NCBI GenBank assembly: GCA_964035575.1
Contig: OZ037900.1
Span: 248,001-312,000 of the forward strand
Direction of reading: 5' to 3'
DNA length: 64,000 nucleotides
From: Rhynchopus sp. YZ270_cl-10
Lineage: Eukaryota > Euglenozoa > Diplonemea > Diplonemida > Diplonemidae
This document shows, piece after piece, positions 40,799 through 51,035 of this stretch (positions within the stretch are counted from its first letter, which is position 1; every line of letters starts with the position of its first letter). A program made the translations under genes and the position numbers. The notes beneath the pieces were generated by a model that was not told the DNA's origin, made no database searches, and saw only the letters and a list, made by a program, of their open reading frames with translations.

Positions 40799-42319
40799 TC
40801 AAAAAGTTGTATCACATCCGCGGTGAGGTGGGGGGGGATGGGTTGCTGTGTGGTGGTAGATAGTGTAGGGATCGAGGATCAGGTTGCTGGAGTTTGAGCT
40901 TTCTTCCTGGGTCGAAAGTGAAAATGGGACACAGAGGGGGTCGTCTTTTTCATTTTATTCAAAATAAGGGTTTGCTCTGTTTGAATAAAGAAAACTCCTT
41001 ACTGCAATCATAAGGAGAAGAAGAAGAAGAAGGTGGAGGGTGAAGGGGATACGTATATGTGCCGAAGACGCACAGTTAAGTGTGCCCACGTTACACAGTA
41101 TATCCCTTCGCTGCCACGAGGGTTGGGTTGCAGTATGTTGTTTGTCTCTGCTTTTTGGTGCTGGAATGTTGGTTTTGATCCTGCAGGCTCGGTGCCTTCA
41201 GGAGACACAAAAGATGTACCTACACTACTTTATTGTCCAATGAGTCACATATGCGCATTATGACTCCATTCAAAAAAAACGGGCCGCGTCTGTCTCCGTT
41301 CTGGTGCCTTCACCAGTAAGCCAGTGGTTTGAAGGAGGGTCAAAACCCCCAAACTTCAAAGCATTCAAAAAAAAATAAAAATTGGGGAAAAAAAGACTAA
41401 AAGAGCAAGCGAAACAAAATATAACAATTTTGAAAGATGAACAGGCCTCACGTCAGAGGCACACACATCTGCAACAAAAAAAATAAAACAAACGACGGAA
41501 CAAATCCGTTGCAAGGCCATCCATGAACCCATTTTCCCACACCACAACCAACCTCCCCTGCAATTTCGCAGGTTGGGAGGACGGAGGCGGGTGGGGCAAA
41601 GGCATACCAGAGGCATGTTTCAAAGAAAAGGCCTTGCTGTCTATATAATAAGGGGTGAGGAACACCCACTCCTTGCACACGGGGGACGTGCATCGGAGTG
41701 AGCTTGGAAGCTTTCTGAGGAAAAGCGAAAAGAATAATGGGGTGATCTGGGGACTTTTTTTTCAAGCTTATTCACCAGCCATTCACAAAAATTCACAACG
41801 AGGCGAAAACACACGTGATACACCATGTGTGGGATCTTTTGTGAATGAATGTGAATGTTTTGTGAATGTGTTATGCAGCTGTTGTGAATTTTTGTGAATT
41901 TTTGTGAACGGCTAGTGAATAATCTTGAAAAAAAAGACCCCAGATCACCCCAAATAATAGATTTTAGATTTTAGATTAAAGAGAAGTTGAAATGTGCACA
42001 CTAATCAAATGGGACAGTATAAGTGTGAAGCACAGTGTATCTCTGTCTCTGTGCAGTACAGTACAGAGACACTCACATGCTGTGTGTTCTGTTCTGTTTC
42101 CGTCACTCCCTGCAGGCAGCAAGAGAGAGACCAAGTGGAAAATTCAAAAAGAAAGGCTAAGATGCAAGAGGTGCAGAGAAATGCAGTTCTAGAAAAAGGT
42201 TTTACGTCAGTAAGTAGGTGCGTAAAAAGGTAAGCAAGTAAACAAACGCGCATCGCCCTCAACGCTACTCAAAGGGCGTCTCAAAGTGAGTGCAAAAGAG
42301 GCAGAGAGGTGGGCTCCGC
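40799..42319. other. Spacer with one MITE
   Basis: Apart from the 215-bp MITE at 41738-41952 I see no gene or known repeat. A GAAGAAG microsatellite lies near 41014-41030 and an ACAG-rich stretch near 42050. Confidence 0.45.
41738..41952. mobile_element. 215-bp MITE with long terminal inverted repeats
   Basis: Ends TGGGGTGATCTGGGG and CCCCAGATCACCCCA are perfect inverted repeats. Complementarity continues, with gaps, for about 60 bp through a GTGAAT/ATTCAC-rich interior. Flanking AATAA at 41733-41737 and 41953-41957 is a 5-bp target duplication. It encodes nothing. No second copy is in the window. Confidence 0.88.
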
Positions 42320-43420
42320 TCACCACCCGTTCTCCTGCAGCTGCCTCCACGCAGCCACAAAGTGTGTCTCAAAGAGCGCCCGGTCGCGCGAGAAGGCACG
42401 CACAATGCTGCGCAGTCTGTCGTCCGCACGCATCACCATATCAATCGGAAGCATCACAGAGCGACGTCCAGGCCCACCGCGGTACTGCAGGTCTGTGCGC
42501 CCCTCCTCGGCAGTGTTCCTGCCCCAGGCTCCCTGGTCGAGGTTTGCAAAGTACTCCGTCCCGAATACAAGGTTGTTCGTCGTCCATTGTCCCTCGTTAC
42601 CGCTCACGGCCAGGTGCATCGCACCCATGTTGTGTCCGCCCATCAGACTCACCATCTTCTCCAGGGCGTTCGCGTCAGAGTCAAGCGAGATCCCAAGCTC
42701 ACCAAACTTGTCGAAGAAGTAGTCAAGCGTGTCGAGGTGCGGGAAGTTGTCGTTGTTGAAGTGCTTTGTCGGCATTCTGTCGTTGTCGTTCACACACTGT
42801 GCAGCAGGGTTCCCAAAGTCGGTGCGTCCGGCACGGAAGAACAGCGTCGGGCTTCCCATGTACTCGAGCGCCGTGTTCCCCGCCAGCGAGTACAGGTCTG
42901 CGTAGCTCACAAACGGGTGAGCAGACTTCACGGCCTCCAGTGCACGGGTCGCTACGTCCAGCCCAATGTTCTCCCCAAGCCCCAGCTCAGGGTCTGTCCG
43001 CAGGCACCCCCCGTTCCCACCTCCAATCGGGCGGTCTGTCGAGTCAAAGTGTGCCAGCGAGTGCCACGCCAGACGCACCAGCAGCGGGCGGAACGACGAT
43101 GCCTGGCTCTCAATCACACCCACAATCGTAGACACCACTGGGAGGTACTGTGCACGCACGCCCGCCTCAATGCCCTGCCCGGGTGTCGTCCGTGCGTTCC
43201 CGAACCCGCCATCTGTCGGCGCGGGTGGGGTTGGCGGGGTTGGCGGCACGGGAACCGGTGCAGGTGGGACTGGCACAGGTGGTGTTGGTGGTGTTGGCGT
43301 TCTGCCACGTCCCCCGCGTCCACCTCCACCCCCACCTCTTCCCCCACGACGCTGCCCCTCAGCCGTTGTCACGAAGCTTGTCCCGAACACGAGCAACGCC
43401 AGCATGCATACAGTGCGCAT
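42320..43420 (-). CDS. Secreted class I-type haem peroxidase (ascorbate peroxidase-like)
   Basis: Reduces H2O2 using a haem group. It has 366 residues, no intron. A signal peptide (MRTVCMLALLVFGTSFVTTA) is followed by a Gly/Arg stretch and a Pro/Thr/Val-rich linker (~22-70). The catalytic domain has the distal triad Arg-Trp-His in LLVRLAWHS and the proximal haem ligand His in MGGHNMGAMH. VSYADLYSLAG matches the D-LxxLAG helix, and TNNLVFGTEYFANL is the family's distal-to-proximal connector. The start was placed at the Met of the signal peptide; 104 upstream in-frame codons lack coding character. A secreted or lumenal class I peroxidase with an O-glycosylation-like linker is unusual, since most are cytosolic, plastid or mitochondrial. 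Confidence 0.87.
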   Translation of the reverse strand: MRTVCMLALLVFGTSFVTTAEGQRRGGRGGGGGGRGGRGRTPTPPTPPVPVPPAPVPVPPTPPTPPAPTDGGFGNARTTPGQGIEAGVRAQYLPVVSTIVGVIESQASSFRPLLVRLAWHSLAHFDSTDRPIGGGNGGCLRTDPELGLGENIGLDVATRALEAVKSAHPFVSYADLYSLAGNTALEYMGSPTLFFRAGRTDFGNPAAQCVNDNDRMPTKHFNNDNFPHLDTLDYFFDKFGELGISLDSDANALEKMVSLMGGHNMGAMHLAVSGNEGQWTTNNLVFGTEYFANLDQGAWGRNTAEEGRTDLQYRGGPGRRSVMLPIDMVMRADDRLRSIVRAFSRDRALFETHFVAAWRQLQENGW

Positions 43421-43746
43421 TCTGATCTGGTTTTTGTGTAGGATGTGTGCGAAAACGCCTGTACGTGTGGTATGGGGGGGGTAACATTGGGGGTGTTGGC
43501 TTGGGTGTTTGCATACTGCGAGACGAATGCCGCATGGCAACCACCCTATGTTGATTGTTGTGCCATCCATAAGTACTAAGGATGGCGGTAGCAACAACAT
43601 GTACAGGGTACAGTGGGGCAGCCCGCTCATGGGGGTGACAATCACCAGGCCAAAGGGTAGAAGGCATGTAGAAGAGGAAGAAAACAAGATTCCCCTTTTT
43701 TTTGTCACTCTGTTGGTTGCGTGTCGCTTCAAACCCTGATCCCCCC

Positions 43747-43784
43747 ATATGGCTTAGTGTGAGGCGGTTCACACTAAGCCATAT
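43747..43784. repeat. Perfect 16-bp hairpin
   Basis: ATATGGCTTAGTGTGA, a 6-nt loop GGCGGT, then the exact reverse complement. It lies 327 bp upstream of the peroxidase start. Confidence 0.95.
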
Positions 43785-44314
43785 TTCCTTTAGGCGAGGG
43801 GGATCAATACAAAGCCCATGCGAGGTACAAAAAAAAAAAAAAGAAGAAGAAAAAACGCAAAATGTTCTGTGTTTCTTGTTTGAGAATTACAAAAAAAAAA
43901 GCAAAAGAATTTTTTGCAAAGATGTGAAATGTGTCTCTCACACACATTAACGCATCTTAGCAAAAAGGGGAGAGGTTGCATTTTTTTTGTTTCCCCGTTT
44001 TTTCCCGTGGGAAAATCCGACAAATATGGGAGAAGAAGGCAAGCGTATGTATACTATTACGCTTTTTTCTCTTTTTCATTTTCTCTCTCTTTTTTTCAAG
44101 GGATAGCAACGAACACTACATCAAGATACATTGGCCAGGTGCAGGGTTTTCCCTAAATCCGACTAGATTTCGACGAGGTTTCAAAAACCTCAGAGGGGGG
44201 AAAATTGGGTAGCGGAGTCAGGGAAACGCCCTGCCTTGGCCAGGTGTGTTTTTTTATTTATATTTTTTGCAACCCAGGCTAGACTTCACGTTGCAAAACA
44301 TTCGCTTTTTGTTG

Positions 44315-44402
44315 CGCTCGACAATCGCCTAAGAACCCAAGTGGCCAATAGGGTCTGTACTCAATGTACCACGCAAGGTATAAACGTCATTCGTCCTGAA
44401 CC
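44315..44402 (+). repeat. Dispersed repeat, family E
   Basis: Contains TCGACAATCGCCTAAGAACC and AACGTCATTCGTCCTGAA. The same two motifs, about 75 bp apart, occur at 31365-31455 next to the aldo-keto reductase intron. Confidence 0.5.
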
Positions 44403-45200
44403 CTTGAGAGCAGCTTTTTATGAAAAACTTCTTCCCCTCGAGGAGGTAGTCTCACACGAGTACTCTGGACACACCCCGGTAGTACTTACCTATTTAGAAA
44501 GATTGTTTGTAGGTCACGGTACTGAGACCGTCTTTGTTTAGGTAATCGTAAGAAGAAAGGGAGAGGGGAGAGAAAAACACGCGGATGGGGACACAGCCCG
44601 CACACCTCACCCCACGACGTGGCAGAGCCTATCGACTCTGGGATGACAGCCTGGGCTCACGAACACCAGGTAGAAAGGGTATAAAAGCCCCCTAAGAGAT
44701 TCAGGGGAATTTTACTTTTTGGTTTGTTGGGTAGAGAGAGACATGATCAGAAGCAACGAACAGTTCATCGACATCTGGGTGTTTAATTAAGGAGTGTTCG
44801 ATGAATCCGTCCCTTCTCTTCCATGTCTGTTGAGGTAATATCGAACCCTGTAAACGTGGTTAATATCAAAAATAAGAGTAGTTGAAATGTGCAAGCAGCT
44901 CGGTCGTGCTGGTGCAAAAATGTTGAAGTCGAATACAAAGCCCTCTCGTGACAGTGTACCTAAAAGAGAGAGAGAGAGAGAGAGAGACACGTTGGTGTGA
45001 GATGAGAAGCAAGTCTCTGTGCTGCAGGATGCACTCTCCCGAGTGCAGCTGTAGACTATCGAACAAAAAAAAAAATGTGACAAAAAAAAAATCAAAACTA
45101 AACAACAACAAACAGGCCAAAAATAGGATAGGGTTGCTACAGCATTCTTGGCCTCAGTCTCTCCTTCTCTCTCTCTCCCCTCATGCTTCCTCATCTCCCT

Positions 45201-48200
45201 TTACCACCAATCATAAATCTGATGCACCTGCACACCAATCTTCCCGCACTCCCGCACAATATTCAGCAAAAACGGGATCATCACGCACAGTGACACCCTC
45301 TGGATGGGCCCCCCTTCCCTCACCTTCTCCTCTCCGTCGGTCGGATAGCGGAAGTCGAACATCACTGTGCAGCCGTGCTGGGCACGGAGACGGTCTAGCT
45401 TCGCCGCAGAATCAACGAGAACACAGACCTGCACCTCTGCTTGGTTCGAAATTTCTATGAGCCTTGCTTCGGGGAGCCCTGCTAAGGAAACCAACACTCC
45501 GGTCAAATGCCTGAACGTCGGCACCTTAAGAACAACAAGATCTGCTGTGACCGACCGCGCAATAATCCTTGGATCAAACCTTCTCCATTCAACCTTCGAA
45601 GCCTCTGGACTGAACAGCACCACCTCCTCGTGCAGAGTCGAAGCATCGTATGAGTCGCCCAACGTATACTTCAGAGGCACCGCCAGCAACGCAAGCTGCG
45701 AGAACATCCCCGCCATCAGCACCCCAGGGACCAACGAGGTTGCAAAGGCTGGGGAGAACAACGCCGCTTTGACCCCATGCTTTTCCTTGACAATGTGCGC
45801 CTCCTTCGTGAGCAACGTGAAATAGGTCTTGACAAACCCAGAAAACGGAAACCGATACCACGGTGTGTCCCTAATGCTCGACGCAAAGATCTGCAGTGTC
45901 TCCACCTGAACCCATTCGTTCAGTTTGTACCAGGTGTACTCCCCATCGTTCAGGTGGGTGGTCGAAACCTCACCCTGTTTGAGAAGAAGTTTTCGGAGCG
46001 AAGCGATTTTGGGGATAAGATGGTTTGGGTGTGGCCGAGCTGCGTAGTACTCTACAATTAGACGGGGTTCTGTGTTGGTAAAGGACTGCCTGAGGGCGTC
46101 AAATGGAGAGAAAAAGACGTCACGGTCAAATGCCTTTTCGAAGTTGACGGTACGCAGGCAGAGGGTGTCGTTGCGGTGGTAGCGTTCCTTGATAATCGCG
46201 GTAACGTCGATATAGCTTGATGTAAGCGAGGTGTAGCCGTACTTCGCGCTGACAACCTCCCCCACATCGAAGACGTCTGCAGGCTTGCGTAAGGTCGCTT
46301 TATGTCTCTGTTGATTGAAGGACCGCAGAATCGTCTCCACCTCTTTTCCTTTATGTTTTGTCGCAGATTGCCTCGATTTTTGCGCAGTGCTCCACATCTG
46401 TACAAACTCTCCAAACCCGACCCAACTCGCCTTCGATTGCACAGCATTGCTCAACTGAATTTTCGGCGCCCCTAGAACCGCCATCACCGCAGCGCACCAA
46501 GGATTGGCACCATCCCTCTGCGAATTTCTCCCAGTAAGCATCGCCATATCAGGGTATTTCCCGGAGGCTTGGATCTTCTGCAAACAAATATCCAAACTCA
46601 TCCATGAGGTCGGGTCGAGCACTTCAGAGAGATGGTCTGCAAGCTTGTTGACATCACCTACAACCCCATTCGGGTTTATCAACGCAACCTGCAGTCGGTT
46701 CAACCCGATTTTTGACAACATATCTGGCGACAAAAGCTTTGGCATCGCTTCGGTTAACTGCGTTAACCGCGACAACACTGCCTCCCGAGATACTGGAACA
46801 TCTTCCACCTCTGTTGGAGGTGGGGGTGGTGGTGGCAGTGCTTTCTCCTCCACCTCATCGTCCCCGAAGAGGTCATTGTAGATAGATACAAGAAGCACCT
46901 CGCCCTTTGAGGCCCGCTTCTGCTTCACCATCCTCCTGAGAACCGGGATGATCACAAAGAGCTCTGAAGGGAATAGGTTGGTTCCGTCGTCCGGTGTAGC
47001 TGTGGTGCTTTCTGTTGCGGGTTTTATGTTGATGTCGTTTAGTAGCGGCTCGAATTTTGCGAACATCTCCACAATCGGATCAAAAAACTCATCGACAAAG
47101 GTCTCCGCAATAAGCTGTGGGCACGACGTAACCTCACTAATATTTTCCTTCAAAAACCGCTTCGCTTCAGGGAGCAATGTGCCTACAGACTTCCCCACCA
47201 CATCCTTCGCGAACTGCAGAAACGCGGCAGGAATTTCACTCAATAAATTCGCCCTCCCAGGCAGCACCGTTTTTGCGTTGGTTGGGACGATTGTGGTAGG
47301 GGCTGGTTGCTCTGCATGCTGTGTTGTGGTGGTTTCGAAGACCGAAGGATTGGCGCGTTTGACAAAACAAAGAAGTTCATCTTTTGTGGGATCGCCTTCC
47401 TCCACCTCATAGAGCACCGTATCAGCAAGAGACGTCGCATTTTCGATGACAGTTCTCCACTCCATTGTGGAACGGAATGCACGGATTTCCTCTGCCTCTT
47501 CCATGGTGGAGACTCCAGTGACGGCGTTGAAGACGCTGTGTGCCACATCAAGCATTGGAAGCAGTGTTTCATCGTTGTTGTGCTCACGAAACAGAAAGAT
47601 TCCACCCGGCCGCAAAACCCTCTCCACCTCGCGAAGAAAAAGCTTTAACTTTGCAGGTACAATGTGATGCAGTCCTTGAAACATTGTCACCACATCGGCA
47701 CACCCATCTTGCAATGGAAGGGCCGCGAACAGCGCGGATAGGTCCACCTCATGGTAGCTCCCCACCGGATCTGCGGAGTTGCGTTCCAACGCATTTTCAA
47801 GCGAATCATCGTTGTTATCATGTAAGACATAGCTGTTTCCTTGCATTTTCAATGCAGACCTCACTTGGATAACCATTTTCCCTGAATCTCCGATGCTAAC
47901 CAGATCTTGGAACCTTCCGGAAGATTCATGCAAATTCTCCAACCTCCCCATCACAGAACGGACCTGCCTCGCAATCTCCGCCTTCTGCGATCGGAGATTC
48001 GCAATCTGCTTTGCCACCCGAGACACTGTCTTCGCAGTACCCCCTCCTTTACCAAGTTGCTCTTTAAGGTTGATGTACACATCACAGTCCGACGCAGCTC
48101 CTCCCTTCGCCGCTTTCAATAATGCAACTGAAACCGCACTGTACACATCGACGCTGTTCTCAATATAAAAGATTTTTGTCAAAAAAAGCTCCTTAAATTC

Positions 48201-49862
48201 TGCGCGAAGCGTCGCACTCCGCATTAACCTCTGAAATGAGTGTTCCCTCGACACTGAGACATCAAGAATCAATCGGTCCAACTGTTCTTCGGTTAAATTC
48301 TCTTTTTTTTCACAGAGCAATGCGCGGAGGGGCGGAACCGCTGTGCGGATCGTGGTTGCAGAAGAAGTAGAGTTCCCTGAGTAGTGAGAGTACCATTCAT
48401 TCAAAAAAACGTTTTTTGGGTCGTATTGTGCCTTCTTTTCGCAAAATTCGTTGATATTAGGGTAGAACTGCTCTAAATCGGAGCGATCATAATGCCAACG
48501 ATACGGCAAATAAAAGCAGCCCTGCACCCCTGCTAGGATACTCAAAAAACGACGCTGATAGTGTTCCAACGCTGCATCACCAGAAGCCTTACGAGGAATG
48601 CGAAAGTACAGTACAAACGCATACATCCCTTCGGTGTGATTGCTGTAGCGCAGAAAGGTGTGTGTATCGTGGTTGACGAACCGAATGGTCGCATTCAATA
48701 GACTGAGCGCTGGGTCTTCGTAGATATCTTTGAAAATCTTCGCCATTTTGGTGTACCACAGCCGGAAGTGCGCTCTTGGGACGAAATACTCTTGAAGCAC
48801 AAAGGTGTCATCGATATTAAAGGTTTCGTCATAGAGATTAGCGAGGCGCGCTGCAGATTCGTAGACAATCTCATTTCGAGTCGTGGCCGCATCTGACATA
48901 TCGAGAGCGTACCCTGCAGTCTTTTCTAATGCGAACCGTGCTCCTGTAAGAGGTGGTCCTCCCCATTTGTAAAGAAGTTGTACGATTCTGCCCATTTCCT
49001 TTGGTTGTGCTGGCAAATGGGCGACACATCGCCCGGAACTGCGTCGTCTGCAAAGGAACAGCGTCACCTCCTCAGGGGAGGTAACATCGATGCGGCCTAG
49101 CTTCACTTCTACGTCGTCGCAGTGTTGCACAGCTTCGTACACCCCGCAGAAGTCGTCCTTCGTGAGATGCAGTGTTTCAAGCTCAAGACCAACATTGTCG
49201 GTGACATTCATCGTCACCTCTACCACAATCCCAAAGAGACCGTAGCCACCTAAGACCAGAGAGAACAGCTCTGCTTCTGTCTCTCGTGAACAAAAGGTCT
49301 CTTCCCCCTCGGCATTGACAATGCGAAGGGAGACGACTGAGGCTGCAACGCAGTCATCCGTGGTGATGCCGTGGCCGTTGACGCTGAGGGTTCCGCCGAC
49401 GCTGAAGGTGGAGTAGGATTGCATGGTGAGGGGCGACTTTCCATGATCGTTGAGGTGCCGGATCAGGTCCGACCACGCAGCGCCGGGTCCACAGGTTACG
49501 TGGTTTGCGGAGCTGTCGTAGGAGATGTGGTTCAAAAACTTCGTGTCCACGATGACTCCTCCCGAACAGATACTCTGTGCTCCCATGGAATGCTGTGTAC
49601 CTCTTGCACAGACGTGGTGTCCACTTTGCACTGCAGATATGACGACCTCCTGCACATCGCGGACACATCGAGGATACACAACACGCGCCACCCCAGTAGC
49701 GTTCAGGCGCGTCACATCGTCCACCACAACACGGCCACACCCCGCAACAGGGAAAGGGTCGGGCCAGCTCGGGGAGGCAGGCAGCGACACGTCCTCATTC
49801 AAGGAGAGCGGGGATACGGCGGGACGTGGGATGGCTGCGGGTGCATCCCTCTGTTCTGACAT
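45201..49862 (-). CDS. Fusion: FAD-linked oxidase + SAM methyltransferase + unknown C-terminal half
   Basis: A single 1553-residue frame without introns. Residues ~55-240 form a PCMH-type FAD-binding domain: VVYPRCVRDVQEVV, ARGTQHSMGAQS (the Gly-x-x-His-Ser FAD loop), and FSVGGTLSVNGHG. Residues ~240-520 are the substrate domain, ending QYDPKNVFLNEWYSHY, as in the aldonolactone-oxidase type. Residues ~640-870 are a Rossmann methyltransferase: DLSALFAALPLQDGCADVVT, the post-I region MFQGLHHI, and LREVERVLRPGGIFLFREH. Its glycine motif I is weak (VSIGDSGKMVIQV). Residues ~900-1553 match nothing I know. They include a Pro-rich spacer (EKALPPPPPPPTEVE) and a second, folded-looking part (1240-1553). 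The fusion suggests two steps on one substrate, or a megasynthase-like role. Start: the first Met, followed directly by a plausible disordered N-terminus. Confidence 0.82.
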   Translation of the reverse strand: MSEQRDAPAAIPRPAVSPLSLNEDVSLPASPSWPDPFPVAGCGRVVVDDVTRLNATGVARVVYPRCVRDVQEVVISAVQSGHHVCARGTQHSMGAQSICSGGVIVDTKFLNHISYDSSANHVTCGPGAAWSDLIRHLNDHGKSPLTMQSYSTFSVGGTLSVNGHGITTDDCVAASVVSLRIVNAEGEETFCSRETEAELFSLVLGGYGLFGIVVEVTMNVTDNVGLELETLHLTKDDFCGVYEAVQHCDDVEVKLGRIDVTSPEEVTLFLCRRRSSGRCVAHLPAQPKEMGRIVQLLYKWGGPPLTGARFALEKTAGYALDMSDAATTRNEIVYESAARLANLYDETFNIDDTFVLQEYFVPRAHFRLWYTKMAKIFKDIYEDPALSLLNATIRFVNHDTHTFLRYSNHTEGMYAFVLYFRIPRKASGDAALEHYQRRFLSILAGVQGCFYLPYRWHYDRSDLEQFYPNINEFCEKKAQYDPKNVFLNEWYSHYSGNSTSSATTIRTAVPPLRALLCEKKENLTEEQLDRLILDVSVSREHSFQRLMRSATLRAEFKELFLTKIFYIENSVDVYSAVSVALLKAAKGGAASDCDVYINLKEQLGKGGGTAKTVSRVAKQIANLRSQKAEIARQVRSVMGRLENLHESSGRFQDLVSIGDSGKMVIQVRSALKMQGNSYVLHDNNDDSLENALERNSADPVGSYHEVDLSALFAALPLQDGCADVVTMFQGLHHIVPAKLKLFLREVERVLRPGGIFLFREHNNDETLLPMLDVAHSVFNAVTGVSTMEEAEEIRAFRSTMEWRTVIENATSLADTVLYEVEEGDPTKDELLCFVKRANPSVFETTTTQHAEQPAPTTIVPTNAKTVLPGRANLLSEIPAAFLQFAKDVVGKSVGTLLPEAKRFLKENISEVTSCPQLIAETFVDEFFDPIVEMFAKFEPLLNDINIKPATESTTATPDDGTNLFPSELFVIIPVLRRMVKQKRASKGEVLLVSIYNDLFGDDEVEEKALPPPPPPPTEVEDVPVSREAVLSRLTQLTEAMPKLLSPDMLSKIGLNRLQVALINPNGVVGDVNKLADHLSEVLDPTSWMSLDICLQKIQASGKYPDMAMLTGRNSQRDGANPWCAAVMAVLGAPKIQLSNAVQSKASWVGFGEFVQMWSTAQKSRQSATKHKGKEVETILRSFNQQRHKATLRKPADVFDVGEVVSAKYGYTSLTSSYIDVTAIIKERYHRNDTLCLRTVNFEKAFDRDVFFSPFDALRQSFTNTEPRLIVEYYAARPHPNHLIPKIASLRKLLLKQGEVSTTHLNDGEYTWYKLNEWVQVETLQIFASSIRDTPWYRFPFSGFVKTYFTLLTKEAHIVKEKHGVKAALFSPAFATSLVPGVLMAGMFSQLALLAVPLKYTLGDSYDASTLHEEVVLFSPEASKVEWRRFDPRIIARSVTADLVVLKVPTFRHLTGVLVSLAGLPEARLIEISNQAEVQVCVLVDSAAKLDRLRAQHGCTVMFDFRYPTDGEEKVREGGPIQRVSLCVMIPFLLNIVRECGKIGVQVHQIYDWW

Positions 49863-51035
49863 TGCGAAGGGATACGTGTGTACACCAGAAGCATCCTTTT
49901 TGGGGTGGAAATAGAAATATGTTAAGAAGAGAAGAAGGGGGGCCAGAAAGAGAGAGAGAAAATAGTACGTTGCTGTTGTTGTTTTTCCTCACAATTTCTG
50001 GCACACTGGGAATAAAAGCGCAGAGCTTTTGATACAATAAAACGACATAATGAAAGGAAAAACAGGACACTGTCCACATACTAGACAAAAGAGTAAATTA
50101 GGTCCGCAAGGGGAGTTAGCACTCAACAATGGCACTATGCTGAGCTGCAACACTCCACCTTGGGAGAGAGCAAACGGAAATGGGGTGGACTGAAGAGCAC
50201 ATTCATCCTCACTTTTTAACAAGCAGTACGCATTCAAAGGTGCAACCACTAGAAAGGAATAGAGGACTGTATCAGAATGAACCATATTTATCAGATGACC
50301 CCAAGTCTTCTGCTTGAGTCACCTGGAAAAGAAAAGTTGAAAGTTGAATACGCACGCAAAAAAGAACAAAAGCAAAACAAAACAAAAAAAATAAAAAGGA
50401 CAGTGGAGATTGCACAACTGTGGTAACTACACTACTCCAACAATTTTCAAAAAAAAGAAACAAAACAAACCCTCCAAAGACGAGACTGTTCTGAAGGAAG
50501 TGAAGGGGACGACACACACGCTGATCTCGAGCCCTTCATCCATTGGAAAGCCACCAATCCCTTTTGTCGGGGCGGTGTCGTAGTTTATGCACAACTTGGG
50601 GCGAAAGGGGGACAAAGTCCCCACACATGCTTCAAGTTTGGTATAAAAAAATATAGAAAAGATTGTACAGATAAAACAAGGCCCAAGAATTTCTGTAACA
50701 ATATATGTACTGTGGTGTGTGGGTTTGATTTCCACTTTCGAATTACCGTATCGGTAACATATACTGACCGTAAAGGTCAAGCTCCCCTCAAAACCCAGAA
50801 AAGGTCAAACATTTTTTACAGTCAGTATATGTTACCGGTACGGTGCCGGACTTTGGGTCAGATCAAACTGTGTTGAGAGAAACCCATTGCCAAAGACAAA
50901 AGTGCAAAGAGGGGGTGATAGTGAACACAAAAGTAGATCATCCTCAGGTTCTTGAGAGACAAAAAGAAGAAATAAGAATCGTCAAACTCTGTTACACTAA
51001 ACGGGGGTGGTTTGGGGTGTTACGCACTGCACCTT
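49863..51035. other. 3' flank of the first cysteine-rich gene (part of tandem unit 1)
   Basis: No separate gene. It is repeated almost base for base in the flanks of the other two copies. It carries a TA-type MITE at 50746-50843. Confidence 0.6.
50746..50843. mobile_element. TA-type MITE, CCGTA family, in tandem unit 1
   Basis: Inverted ends CCGTATCGGTAACATATACT and its counterpart CCGTACCGGTAACATATACT are 19/20 identical. The left flank is TA and the right flank is TG, probably a decayed TA. The same element sits at the same place in unit 3. Confidence 0.78.

Larger units (their letters stand above)
43421..45200. other. Spacer with hairpin and dispersed repeats
   Basis: It holds a perfect hairpin at 43747-43784, a family E repeat at 44315-44402, and a partial family C copy near 44930-44957 beside an AG microsatellite (44967-44989). 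An open plus frame at 44236-44541 overlaps family E and is not taken as a gene. The block 44560-44800 is GC-richer and unexplained. Confidence 0.45.

Noticed and set aside
43747-43784. Bacterial-type terminator
   Set aside because: The genome is eukaryotic and no T-run follows the stem on either strand in the right place.
44236-44541. 101-codon plus-strand frame
   Set aside because: It overlaps a dispersed family E repeat, lies against the gene direction and has no recognisable domain.
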